Shown here: piece after piece, positions 25,808 to 38,800 of the stretch
Layout: each line of letters opens with the position of its first letter
Position numbering within the stretch: position 1 is the first letter of the stretch
Source of the DNA: Norana najaformis
Lineage: Eukaryota > Annelida > Clitellata > Crassiclitellata > Hormogastridae
DNA: 64,000 bases
NCBI GenBank assembly: GCA_964023275.1
Contig: OZ029917.1
Location: 31,944,005 to 32,008,004, forward strand
Direction: 5' to 3'
Translations under genes and position numbers: made by a program
The notes under the pieces: model-generated
What the model was told of the DNA's origin: nothing
The model's input: the letters and a program-made list of their open reading frames with translations, nothing else
Database searches by the model: none

Positions 25808-27512
25808 ATGGCTACTTCCAGACGGAGCTGCATTAACCATCCAGACATATTCTGCTACATTTGTGGGGAATACACACTAAAAGCAAACAGGAAACCGATT
25901 TCTGAGTTTGTAAAAAGAGCATATGTAGGTTATTTTGGTGTCAAACTTGGAGATCAAGATAAGCAATGGGCTCCTCATACAGTATGCAAAACTTGTATTG
26001 AACAATTGCGCCACTGGACAATTGGAAAGAGAAGCTGCCTGAAATTTGGTGTACCGATGGTTTGGAGGGAACAGATAAACCACTTCGACGACTGTTACTT
26101 TTGTATGGTTAATATCATAGGCATCAATCGAAATAATCGTCACAAGTTGTCTTACCCTGATATACCTTCAGCCAGGAGACCTGTTCCGCATTCGGATATT
26201 GTACCAGTTCCACCTTTTCGCGAACTACCTCAGCTCTCAGACGATGAGACTTGCATGTCCAATATCGGACAAGATGACGAAAGTGAAGAAAGTGGGGGCA
26301 GTGACAGTGATTTCCAATCAACTTCACACAGTGAACGTTTTGACCAAAAAGAGTTGAGTGATCTGATCAGGGACTTAAATCTTTCCAAAGAGTCCTCTGA
26401 ATTGCTTGCGTCCAGACTAAAGGAAAAGAATGTACTTCAGCCTGGAACGAAAATTACAATTTATAGAAACAGAGAAAAGGATTTGCTGCCATTCTTTACC
26501 GAAGACAACAACCTAGTATTCTGTAATGACATCAGCAACTTATTGAAGAAAATTGGTCTGTCGGATTACAGCCCAGATGAGTGGCGTCTTTTTATCGAAA
26601 GTTCAAAACGTAGTCTGAAATGTGTGCTTTTAAATAACGGCAACAAATTTGGTTCTATTCCAATCGGTCACTCCACCAGGATGAAAGAAGAGTACAATGC
26701 CATCTCTTTAGTACTGGAAAAGATAAAATACAAAGAACATCAATGGGTAATTTGTGTAGACTTGAAGATGGTAAATTTCCTCCTTGGTCAACAAAGTGGC
26801 TACACAAAGTATCCCTGCTTTTTGTGTCTTTGGGACAGTAGAGCCAAGCATGAACATTGGACAAGAAAAGATTGGTCTTCGAGGAAAAGACATGGTGGTT
26901 GGAGCTCAAAATGTAATCAAGGAATCTTTGGTGGCACGAGATAGGATCATACTGCCACCACTACATATAAAGCTAGGCCTGATGAAACAATTTGTCAGGG
27001 CTTTGAATAAAGAAGGTTCATGCTTCGAATACATAGTACACAAGTTACCAGGAATTACAATGGAAAAATTGAAGGCTGGAATCTTCGATGGTCCACAGAT
27101 CAGGCAACTTATGAATGACCCACTTTTCATACCATCACTGAATGAAATCGAATCTTGTGCCTGGTCTTCCTTTGTTCTTGTAACTAAAAATTTTCTTGGC
27201 AACAAGAAGGCAGACAATTATGCACAACTAGTAGAGGATATGCTTCTTCATTTCAACAAGCTTGGCTGCAACATGAGCATTAAAGTCCATTATCTCCACA
27301 GTCACTTAGATCGCTTTCCAGAGAATCTTGGTGACTTCAGCGAAGAGCAAGGTGAAAGATTTCACCAAGACATCAAAACAATGGAAAATCGATATCAAGG
27401 AAGATGGGATGCACACATGATGGCAGACTATTGCTGGAATATTATGCGCGATTGTTCCGGCAGATGCCACACTCGGAAATCGTACAAAAGGAGCTTCTTC
27501 GGTGTCGAATGA
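25808..27512 (+). pseudogene. Transposase of copy 1, frameshifted
   Basis: Same protein as the intact 564-aa ORF at 59565-61259 but broken by one extra A in the run at 26885-26888. Reading therefore stops at 26944 after 378 codons, and the C-terminal half continues in another frame to 27512. It also has E instead of D at the codon 26597-26599 (FI-E-SSK), like copy 3. It retains the WSS tripeptide that copy 3 has lost. An AATAAA at 27625-27630 follows. Differences from the other copies are few, so insertion was recent. Confidence 0.88.
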
Positions 27513-28049
27513 CTTGAAATTTTTATAACAAACTTGTTCTGTTTGGTATCATATAAGTACAGTTTCAGGTACTACCATTTTCTTTTAAGTATTTGTATTA
27601 TCATGTTTATTTAGTGTATCACATAATAAATTGAGCACTACATAATTGTAGCTATAGCCTTATGTTTTATGGGCGAGCAGAGGCAAGGACTGGTATATGG
27701 CATAATGTTCTATATCTCGAAAACTAGACCTGCTGGGAGAAAACTGGTGCCTTTTCTGGAATCAGCAGGTCAAATATACCCAGAAACAGTTATAACATTT
27801 GAGGCAACAAATTATGTGTTGGCCAGTGTTATCTTTCAGACTAAGGAGTTGGAGCATAGTTGCTACATGTTTCCGGAATGAGGTAGACCCAGTGGCGGTT
27901 CTAGATGTTCACAACAGGGGAGCTAAGGGGGCCAAAGGACCTAAAGGGTGGGGCCAGTTGGATGCTAACATGTGTATAGTGAATTTCGAAGCGTTTTGAC
28001 ATGATCTTTGAGTTGGATCTGCCAGAATCACTTTATTTAAAACATACGA

Positions 28050-28800
28050 AATGTAAGTAATACATAGACTTTATGAAGTGCAAATTTGCGATTGTCTTGC
28101 CTATAGTCAAAGTCATCTATAAAACCACTCATATTTATCAACTCTGCATGAATAGATTCAGTCAAAAGCATTGCTATACTGCTAAAACGGATGTCGGGCA
28201 TAGTGATTCCTAGATATGTTTTAGATATGTTTTAATTAATTTTATAGCAGAAAAGCTTTGCTCGCAGGCTTCTGTTAAAAGTAAAACAATGGCTATATTT
28301 AACAGTTTGTATAATTCATGGAAAGCAAGTTTATATGGTTCTAGAAAACAAGCGAGGTCTAACATAGTAGCTTTATTGGTTGCACTTGAACCTGAACGCT
28401 GCAACAAACGCCTCACTTGGGGAATTTCAAGGCCGAGGTCTTCAATGTTACTGCCATACAAATGTGCAAAAGCTTCAATATTATCATAATTAAAAAAGAC
28501 GTATGTTTTGGTGTTAGTGCTTGTATAACAATCATAACAGAAAGAAAATGGTAAGAAAATCGTCTCCCTAATTCGGAAATGATACAATCAATAACCGGAT
28601 AGTAGATACGTTGCCTAATGCAGTTTGTGTGTCCACTTCTGAACAATGCCCAACAGTTTCATCAACAGCAGAACTGGAAAAGCATCTGGAAATTTTGCGG
28701 CTTCGCTGTTTGGGTAAACTGAATCAATATCACAATTCTTATATTGCCTTTTTGCCTTTGAGAACAGAGTGCCTACAAAGGCATCTGTTGTGTCTCTATT
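28050..28800 (-). pseudogene. hAT-family transposase C-terminal remnant
   Basis: The minus strand encodes the hAT dimerisation region: LLLTEACEQSFSAIKLIKTY, then after one stop MPDIRFSSIAMLLTES, with IYYPVIDCIISELGRRF upstream in another frame. These are hallmarks of the hATC/DUF4371-type transposases. Several stops and frameshifts and loss of the N-terminal half show it is dead. No terminal inverted repeats were found. Confidence 0.8.
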
Positions 28801-29734
28801 TTCCTTGAAAAAGGAATTAAATTTTTGACAAGGTCTGCATCTGCTGATAAGTCAACACTCGAAGATTGAAGCTCAGCTGATAGAACATATATCTTTTCCA
28901 GAAAATCACAAAAATTAATAGGTATAAAAATAGCACAAATTTAAAGTTTAGAGAGGACAACAATCCCCTAGTTTCAACTGTCTTATCAGCATTTTGTCCA
29001 CACAACATTCTCTAACAGAATGAATAGATGCAGGAAGAGCACTGTTACACAGTATTAATGTACAATATAATGTATTATATTGCTGTGAGATTGGAAAAGA
29101 GATTAATAAGAAGAGGCCAGTTTTCACAAGCCGAGAGCTGAACGTTTACTAAGCTGTGCGATATCTCGGTAGCCAACATGTAGGTGGACTGCAGCAAAAT
29201 AATTTTAAATAAAGAAGTAGGCCTATATTAAAACAGATGATATTCACCATCACTGCGCTATTGAGCGGTGTAACATATATACATGTATACATATATATTA
29301 ACACATACACACATACGTATGCACGCACTTACACACTCGGTACTTGTTACTTATACTTTAAAAGCATTATTTGAAAGAATACTTTTACGTTTATTGAAGC
29401 TCTACGTGTGTGTGTGTGTGTGTGTGAGTCTGCTACTAGTGACATTTCTAGTTATCTGAACGCTGCTAGCTAAACAACGGAATTTTTGTTCTTTATGACA
29501 CTTAACACCATTTAGGCTAGCGCAGGTGGTAGCCCCTTTATCAGATACTCAAAAGGCGTTATATCAAGTTTTTTGATACATACATACTTTTCATTTGGTC
29601 ACAAAAAACTAGAGTTAAATTGAACTGACATATTTAACTTAACCCTGTTTTCCTTAAAGGAGTTGAAACCAGGCAATAAGAAAACAAATTCAACCAAACT
29701 AAACTGAAAAAATTCAAGTTCGTAATCGTAATTC
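28801..29734. other. Intergenic with (GT)n at 29406-29426
   Basis: No exon or known repeat recognised; contains a short GT microsatellite and TATA/TACA-rich DNA near 29270-29300. Confidence 0.4.
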
Positions 29735-30035
29735 CGAGCTTTCTACAGCGCGCAACGAAAGCCGCGCCGCGGGGACCAGCTTATTCACAGGCGCTCAGTC
29801 AACACAAAATCGATAGGCAAAAGAGTTCGGTTCCAGGTCAAGATCCAAGAGTCAGGCAGAGAGACAGCGTGGCAGCTACGGTGGGTGATTTTTGGGTTTG
29901 GAGAGGAGAGACAGGTAAGAGGAAGAGGGGTGTCAGAAGAGGATCTGTGGAAGAGGAATGTTTTGAGTTTTGAGTGAAAGGCCGAAGCAGAAATTGCAAG
30001 GTATAAGTTTGACGAGATTCGGTAACAGTCCCCAA
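29735..30035 (-). repeat. LINE 3' end (family B)
   Basis: Minus-strand copy: the last coding part ('tttcactcaaaactcaaaac', 'attcctcttccacagatcc'), then 'cttggatcttgacctggaac', 'cgattttgtgttgactgagc' and the GC-rich tail with 'ttcgttgcgcgctgtagaaa'. Close to the 62.3-62.5 kb copy, 5' truncated. Confidence 0.75.
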
Positions 30036-30177
30036 AACCTGACCCATGCCCTATTTACAGACAGCAAAGATCTGGCAGAGCGGCAGAAGGAATAATGGAA
30101 GGGGCTTATCCGATAGCCAAAGGTAAGCAGATGCACGGCGCATAAACTTACTCGGAATCGTCCATATGCTGTCATCA

Positions 30178-30416
30178 GCATGCACGGTTGTATCCATGAT
30201 GCTATAATAAGCATGCAGGATTTTATCCATGATGCTATAAAAAGCATGCAGGGTCTTATCCATGATGCCATAATAAGCATGCAGGATTTTATCCATGATG
30301 CTATAAAAAGCATGCAGGGTCTTATCCATGATGCTATAATAAGCATGCAGGGTTTTATCCATGATGCTATGATAAGTATGCAGGGTTTTATCCATGATGC
30401 TATGATAAGCATGCAC
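30178..30416. repeat. 33-bp minisatellite, about 7 copies
   Basis: Unit containing 'catgcagg', 'ttatccatgatgctataa' and 'aag', repeated every 33 bp. Alternate units differ consistently ('ggatttta/ataataag' versus 'gggtctta/ataaaaag'), giving a 66-bp higher-order period in the left part. Because 33 is divisible by three, long repetitive ORFs appear on both strands; none shows gene features. Confidence 0.93.
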
Positions 30417-31065
30417 ATAGGCTAAGAGCATTTTCTACCCGTTCAAAAGATACCTCTCGTTAAACATATGGTTTTATCTGAACTTGTAAAGTGTGGCAAA
30501 GAAAGGACACCTATACTGTAAGTTCAGAGGGCATTGCATCATTAAGCAACCCACAGGTTGTTGGGGATGTACGGGTGATATACTGGCATTTGGCTTCATC
30601 TGAGATATATGGCGCATGAATGAAATTGGCCTCTTGCGTAAACGTGATGATAAGCAACGTTTCCAACTGTTTAAAACGTATTTCTGTTACAATTTTGATG
30701 ATAAACTATTACTGCACAAAACAGGACAATATCACCTCAATCTGTAAGACCTAAGTAGGCCAATTAAAGAAGTTTACTGTTTATTTTATGTGAAAATGCA
30801 AATTAAAAGCACCTGAACTTATTGTTTGAAGTCTAGATTATTAGAATTTGCCTCGTCTAAATTTGAAATAACGCATTAATTAACAGAAATGGACACAGTC
30901 AAAAAGAGTGCGAAATAAAGTGCAGGTAAAATGACTCGGGAATAAACATCGGCTGCCAGCTGTTTGGTGAAACTGTCAAATAAAAACTAAGTGTTTGCAG
31001 TTTAGAGTCTGAATTACTAAAACATTGTCTTGTATTTAGTATTTGAATAATTAGCAGAGATAGAA

Positions 31066-34000
31066 TTAGAATGCACAGTAGCGTCTCCAAGGATGACGAC
31101 TTCTGACTCCAAAGATGCAATCGCAGCATGACGTTTCCCCGGACACCAGAATACTTTCTACGAACTGACAAAGACACTCTCCCTGGCGAATATGTCTCTG
31201 TTCGCTTGGCGTCACTGATCTTCTGTTGAGCAGAAGCTGGCAGTATTCGGTCGAATGTTTCACCAGCAGATCCCATGTTTCGCTCTTTCAAAAGACAACG
31301 AGTGATAGAGTTAATAGGCCTACATACAGGTATAAAACGCATCGAATTAGCCTATCTATATTCCTTTCTAATCAAACTGCATTATATTGGCTTAAATGTA
31401 CCCTCATCAGTACCAGCTAGAAGAGCATGAATGCAGTTTCTGTAGACAAAACAAGCATTGAACATCAGTTAGCAAAGAGCTGTAAGAATAAAAAGTACAA
31501 GTTTCATACCATTGCCTCGCTGTTGCCTTATGTGTAAAGTGACACTAGAAAGCAATTAAGCTCCACACTATTAAAGATTAACCTTTGTATGTATGTGTGT
31601 ATATACGTGTATAGTAAATATACATGGAATCCCTTCGTTTTCATTTATTTAATGCACTTGTTAGGCTCGCAGTCAGTGAACTTGAAGGGTGAGACATGGG
31701 TGCACAAACAACTTGTCCGGAGTCGTTACAGGGAGTCCGCTCTGGGGGCTTGAAACCAAAATTGCAAAATTGCTGACTCAGCATGTTATTGAATAGACCA
31801 TCGTTCAACGAAGTACGGTACAACGATGATGACGTAGCAGAAATTTCTAACCTGAAGACTTGTTGAGTCTTTGTCACGTGACTCTGCAAGAGATGCGTAT
31901 TCCAGCATATCACGCTCCCGATGTGTTTCCTAAAAAGCAAAAGGAAACTTTATTTTGCATATCCGTGTTTTGATCAGACCTATTTGCAGTAGACCTGTAT
32001 GCAGTTTTGTTTAATACTGAATAGATAATGTCATTGCATTTGAAATACAATTAGTCCCGCTGTATTAGGCATAATTTCGCAATTAAGTATGCCGCGAAGT
32101 GTGCCAAGTTGATAAGACCAACTTACAATAGATCTGTATACATTTATATGTACATATTTATTTATTTATTTGTATAGATCTGTATGCATATGTATACAAT
32201 TTTCGGTCAGCACAGTTTTAAGCAGCGGTGGCCAAATTTGGCGGCTGGGGCTCTAGAAAGGAAAGTACTGAAACTTTAAGAGAAGATAGAAAGTTCGGAA
32301 GACTTTAAGATTGGAGTAGTAGCTTTAATATCCTTTGAGAGCTTTTCCGAATTAAGCTAGGCCTACGAAATGGGGTAGAGTTGATATTTCAGGAAGCATT
32401 GTTGTAGGTTTAAGCATAATGTAGGCATATAGCATGCTTCCCCAAGCTGATGTCTGTAAACGGATTTGATTTGACTAAGCACCAGTGAATTAGCCGGTCT
32501 CTGTGACGCAGCTTTTGAGTGGAACCGAGATATATTGATGATTTGTATCAAAACAATTACATTACATGAAGAATAGAATTTTTGTCCTTAGGCCCACCTC
32601 ATTGATTGTTCCTGATTGTTCGATTAGAAACTGCATCAGGTGAGTCTGAAAGTGTATAATAGTATAACAAAGAATGAGCCGTAGACAGGAAATCGTTTGG
32701 ATCGTTTGAATAAAAAAACAAGGGCTATAAAAAGAGAACTAGAAATCGGAGGCATATGTATGTAAGCATGGATGCAACTTATAAATTGTATTCACAAATT
32801 TATATAGCGCCACTTCAAGAGAAACTCATCACAGGCACTCCCGACCTGACTCAAATGTATATGCATGTCTCTTGCTATTTGTATAGCGCCTTTAAGGACC
32901 TCACAATGTCGTCGGAATATCACAAATATGAAGAATGCCTGCAGTAAAAAAATCGAAAGACGGTAATGTAAATTATAAGCAACTCAAAACGAGGGTAAAC
33001 AAAACTAATAATAATAGATGCTATAAGAAGCATAATATGGAACTCGGAAGTCCATGTTCATGGGAAGAATCGCTTTAGAAACGATTGTTATAGTCATACA
33101 CCAAGGCAAACTTTTTGAGCGAGACTCTGGCCATTTATAGTTGCTGAGACCCTTTGGCCAAAGTTACACTGCATTATGAAAACTAAAAAGTATATTATCG
33201 CAGTTACATCAGCATCAGCATTTTCGTAAAATTTAAGGCAAACTGTGTGACTGTAAATATCAAAAAGTTGCAAGATCTCCAAGTACTATGTGGCCGTAAC
33301 GCCAATTTACAGTCTCAACTAAAGTTTAAGTTGCAGGAGACAGCTTCTTCAACAGGAAAACAGTTGACTTACGGCAGCTGCTACCTTTTGTTTTAAAATC
33401 TTCAAATTCGAATAAAGCTATATAACTATGTCAAGTGCACATCTTAGATCACACAGAAGCTGAGACTCTCTTAATTCTTTCTGGGCATATTACAGAGATT
33501 TATAGCGAAGTTACTTACATGACACGGCTTCCAATCGTAATAGTAAAAGATGACCTGATAGAGCGTCTTTAAGGATAACGCCACCGCTGTTATTTAGCAT
33601 GTAACTTGGACTCTGAACTTACTAAGTGAAAAACTAAGTATAACCTCCGAAGGGCTATAGTCCTTAGATCTAATCAACCGTAATCTGTAGCCTGAAAAAT
33701 TCCGGCCAGTCGAAAATCCAAAACTTAGCCGGCGGACAGATTTAAAAAAATTGTGCTAATAGGTCTAGTAGTCAGTAATGTGCTATCGAATCATCGCTTG
33801 CTGGAACCTCTGTCTAATTCAATTAAATTGCACAGTTGGGCCCAAATAACAGTCTCAAAGGTATGTTCAACGAAACTCAAATTAATAAGCAGTAACGAGA
33901 AATGAGAAACCCAGTTTTGGTGGATTTAAGTGCAGTCCATTTTCTGTCATGCAAGATTGAACTCGTTTAAAGACGTCAGATAACCGAGTGAAAGTGCTGA

Positions 34001-34864
34001 GAAGAGGAAGAAGAGGAATGCATCCATACATACATGTAGAAGCGCTTAAACGTTGCTTCTTAAATGCTAAATATACCGATGAAACTACGACAAGATTTCA
34101 CCTTGATGACTGTCATTGATTCAAGAAAATGTAACGGAAAAGCGGCAACGCAGCACCTTTAGCAATATCTTCAAACATAGCCTACGTCTGTATTGACTAT
34201 AGATTACGAATTATTATTATTTCGAAAGAGGCTCAAGTAACTGCAGAAGCGTATTTGGCCGATTTTTTACGGGCTCAAACAACATTAAGGATACAGCCAT
34301 CTTATCACAAGTACAGCTGCACCAGCCGTAGTCTCTCACAGCTACCATTAGGTTTCTAGTGTGAGCGATTCTGTTGGCTGCTTCAAGGACCGGTGGAACA
34401 CTTCGCTTGGCCTGTTTTGAAACAAATCATCTAATCATATATGCTGACTATATACTATTTGTTTTTATATTCATATATATATATATGAATATAATATATA
34501 ATTATATAAGCATATAATTACCAATTTACTTTTAGATTGATATAGCCAAATGCCGTGATGTGGACGGTTGCTGCTTGCAGATCTGCTTGTATACAGACAT
34601 TTCGGCGTCTAAAACCTAACCTGGTTGTTTCGAGGCGCATCTTTAGATCTGTCATACAACTGTGTTCCAACACCTTTTATAGGTTATTATAGGCGCTGTT
34701 GTAAATGTAGTCAGAAATGTGCATAGCGCCGCTTCAGAAAAACCAATCAGATGCGCTCTCCACGCTAGCCTAAACAATATTAAGATTCATTGACAACAGA
34801 AATTCGTCAATAAACGAACGATGCTTAGACTGACCTAAACAGAAAAGTTACCAGAAGTGGACTC

Positions 34865-34905
<41 letters not shown>

Positions 34906-35803
34906 AAGCCAAAGCAAGGGATTCCAATTCACAGACGACACCATGCCTTGAGTGCCTGACCACGTTCCTTCAAAGACGAGGAACGACAACAGCCGAAGAA
35001 GACCGCAGCACATGATTGCCGCAGTGTCAAGCAGCACCACGTAGATGGAAGGGCAGGGTCCGGATAACCCTAGAGCCTTCGGGTCTGTGCAGGACAGGCA
35101 TTCGTTACCAGCCAGCCGGTAGGCTGCAGAACTCCTGCGGGGGTCCACACCAATCTAAGGCTCGATGTCCAGCTGGAAACCTATTTGCCTCTGAATAGTC
35201 GATGAGGCTAATTACGGGAGGACGAGATCACAAGTAAACCAACAAGCTACATACAATCCCGGGAAAAGTCGAAAGATAAGAATATGAATAAATAAATGCT
35301 GTATATTTACGGTATGTATATAAATAGAATTAGCATAAATAAGAGTAGCATATCCAAATTTGCAGCACCTTAACATTTATAGTACTCTGTTTATCACATG
35401 ATGGCTTTTTATGTGATAAACTACATTGTCAGCTTGAATTCTTATTATAGCACATGTTGTAATGCAGTTCTAAATGAAAGGCATAACGCGTAGCTTACTA
35501 TTAAAGTGCTTAAACTGTAGACGACGATTTGCACCATGATGAAAATTAGGGACGCCAATGCAATGAATCCGAAGAGCAGAATTCGAGGTCTGTAATTCCA
35601 GGGTACGGCTAAATAAAAAATTCCGAAGAACAACAAAAGGAACACAGCAGATGGGATGAAAAATGCATAAATATTTTTGCTGAAAAATCCATGGCATCTG
35701 ATATACAGGATGCTAGTTATGGTTGCTACCATCTCACGATATTCACCCATTGTAACCTACAACCAAAACAGATAAGTTAGGGTTATCGACTCTAATTTAC
35801 TAT

Positions 35804-35834
<31 letters not shown>

Positions 35835-38800
35835 TTGCACTTATTGGTAAATAAGTGTTGGATTACGATTTTGATTACGATTTCACTTGAAGCGACCATC
35901 GATTGATGTCATGGGCATTGTGATAACGACCCAAAAGAAGTCAAAGATTAGACTTATAGCTCGGTAAAGGCCGTAAATCTGAGTCTAAGGCTCGAAGCAA
36001 GTCTTCGTAAACAGTCTTTCCAGAGTTGTTGAATGGAGTCCGCCCAGTCGGTTCGATCCAGCAATCGTTGGAAAACAGATAAGCGCGCTACCGAATATGC
36101 CACTATGCTATACAAGTTAATTACTCGAGTAATTAATTTGCACAAGTTAATACTCCTCAAGTATTATACTCAGTCTTCGGACGAGTTGTTTCCTGATCGG
36201 ATATTTCATCTCAAGGGCAAAACCGGAGAGTCTTTCTCCCAGTTTCTGTGTACGGACGCCCATAGGGGCATGCGATTATTTTTTTCTAGATAGAGAAACA
36301 TAATCGTATGTCCCCTGTGGGCTTCCCTGTGGGTGTGCTGATAAAGAATTCTTAATTTCACTTGACGCCCTGAGGTTGGAATTCTGGTCGTGGTGGCCTA
36401 GAGCAAACACATTGGAAATGCAAATCAAGGCATGCGAATATTCATCTTGAACTATTTTTTTATATTTCATTGATGGCAACCTCTGAAGTGTTTGAATATA
36501 TGCTCTAATTTACCATACTCATAAACATTAGTGATCCCTATGCAGGGCGACTTAGGTCAGGTCAAAATTATGGCAAGCTTTAACTCGCGATATCTCAGAA
36601 GGAGTCGATAGACTAATAATTTTAAAATTGTAACCTTTGTTTATGATAGAAACACGCGATCTTTTATCTAGTTGTTTAGCAGTTGCAGCAAAATCCAATG
36701 CAGCATCAACACTAGTTTCCAACTTTGTGAAGATTTTCGCAGGAACGATAACATACATTGCTTCGGACATATTTGTTATCACGAGTGGCTGCATTTGAAA
36801 TAAACCGAGTTCTAAATCCTCTCAATTCTGGATTTTATCAGTAAATTCCAACAGTATTAACTTGTGTGGCTTATTGCACGATTAATCTACGGCATACCTG
36901 TAGTCCGTTACGCATCAATGCGCTTGGCATAAACCCGGCTGGCGATGGGGAACAGAAGTCACATCCTCTGTAGACTGTCACTTCAACAATTTCATCGGTG
37001 TTGCTGAAGTCTTAGAAATTTGCAAGAAAAATAACACAGTGAAATCGCAGTCCATGCTTCGACAACTATTATCGAAGCCTAAGAGGTCAATTAATCTTAA
37101 GTTCAACCACCAATCACACATCGAAATAACATCGCAGGCTGTCGTGGCATTCAGGAAGACATGCATTCCTGTAATTATGTAGCGCTGTATAAAAATTCAA
37201 ATCTAAATCGAATTCTGATCGCTTCTATAGCGCCACTGTAATTAGGCTCAAGAATAACTCGATGGTCGATGCTGAGGAAAATCGGCGTGCATGCCAAACT
37301 CCAGGGTGAGATCGGCCAAAAACCAAGAAAGAATTCCATGCTTGTCCTGGTGGACACAAAACTATAATAAGCCACAAGTTCTGGGATCTGGCATCGCATT
37401 TTATCCTGGAAAACAACAATAAGCTACAAGATACATAAAAAGAAGGTACAAGATGCACTACCACATTGTTCGTGCACCATCAGTCGCCAGAAGCGCATTG
37501 TAAACCAACGACTGTGAGTTGGAGCCCGATGAGCAAGCTCAGCATAACGACTCTAGGAAGGTTGTTCGCGCGCTTGTCTCTGTCACCAAGCTCTTTAATT
37601 TGGTTCCGGCGTTGGCTGGGAAATAAACGACCAGTCTTGAGATGCACTGGCCCTGTGTCCTGGGCCTTGGGATTCATCCATTGCCGGTTCAGAGGACGAA
37701 GAGCAGCAAATGGTCGCCTTCCGTCGTTCCACCATAGGACTTGGGAACAATTTATTTACTTTACTAGGATATAGTTAGCAGTTGCAGCCAAATCCAATGC
37801 AGCATCAATACAAGTTTTGATTGTTTCCAATTTTGTGAAGGTTTTCGCAGGAACGATAACATACATTACTTCGGACATATTTGCTTAGGGTAAAAATTGG
37901 GTTAAGAGAGACCTATAAGATCTAGTCGAACTGCACCACTGAAATAGTATACAAGGCTGTGGTACAAGAATGGTTAGATATGTAATTAGAACACGTACTT
38001 GGATTGAATTGGTATGGATTACCGGTCATGAATCCCAAACTTCCGATATTCGCATGCACGTTTGAGCTGTACGAATCTGCAATTAGCATTTGCACCAAGT
38101 CAGTTCAAAATGCTTTTACTTATTATAGAAGCCAGATTTAAGTTTAAGAGTTTCTTAAAAACAAGTTTCAATTTGTTCTTTTATGGGAAATAACGTTAAT
38201 AGTCATAGCTTTGCGCTAGGGTTGGATCGGATCGGTATCGGTTTGTATTTTTTGTGTTCAGCTGTGATATCAGTTAGTAAAATATCTGTATCTCTGTACA
38301 CGAGGCAGCACAAAGAATGAAGCATTCTGCTGAAGTGTCATCTTTAGTAGGCCTACTATACAGTTCTTACAGTACGGATGTCAAACAATAAAATTAGAGC
38401 GGTTTTCTAAATGCCGACTTTTGTATCGGTTTTGCTTTTTTTTGTTTTTTTTAAAATATCGTAATATCGAATCGGTATCGGCTAAACCGACCCAGCACTC
38501 CTTTGCGCATATTGGGGTGGGTGGACTGGAACAGCATTGATATCTATTAGAGGCGTTAATGACAGGGACAATATGGTTGTAGCACGTGATACTTTATTTA
38601 CTACATCCAGCTATAAAATTGCTTAAAATATTTTCTGTACTCATTCTCTCACGTTACAACACCCGATATACTGGAAAACCCTTACCGTCTTCTCGAAGGG
38701 CTGTTAAAAATCGTTCCCAGAAATGTTCATTCTCCACCTCCATGTAAGTTAGTCTTCCAATATATTCAGGAGGTTCGCAGTTTCGGAGCATCACTGGAAT

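Larger units (their letters stand above)
25203..27828 (+). mobile_element. 2.6-kb DNA transposon, copy 1
   Basis: Bounded by CACTGGCCAAC at 25203 and its inverse GTTGGCCAGTG ending at 27828; length 2626 bp. The terminal inverted repeats extend imperfectly for about 120 bp, with matching blocks in the same order (TTGTTGCC, GCTGATTC, CAGGTCTAGTTT, GAGATAT). Flanks are ATA and TTA, one base off a perfect 3-bp target duplication. Copies 2 (41237-43862) and 3 (58961-61575) have TAA on both sides. The CACTG end plus 3-bp duplication fits EnSpm/CACTA; a PIF/Harbinger-like TWA target is an alternative. Carries one gene, broken in this copy. Confidence 0.88.

Noticed and set aside
30178..30416. CRISPR-like regular repeats
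   Set aside because: Contiguous tandem units without unique spacers, in an animal genome.
30051..30431. Long repetitive ORFs on both strands
   Set aside because: Product of the 33-bp minisatellite; no start context, domain or non-repeat coding flank.
30899..31342. 147-codon minus ORF in the region of TIR exon 9
   Set aside because: Wrong frame: paralog comparison shows synonymous changes only in the frame ending RRYCAF, so that frame is the coding one.
35445..35750. Stand-alone 101-aa membrane protein
   Set aside because: A conserved donor (GTAAGC here, GTGAGT in the paralog) falls at the same codon in both copies and the following exons continue in frame, so it is better read as exon 4 of the TIR gene.
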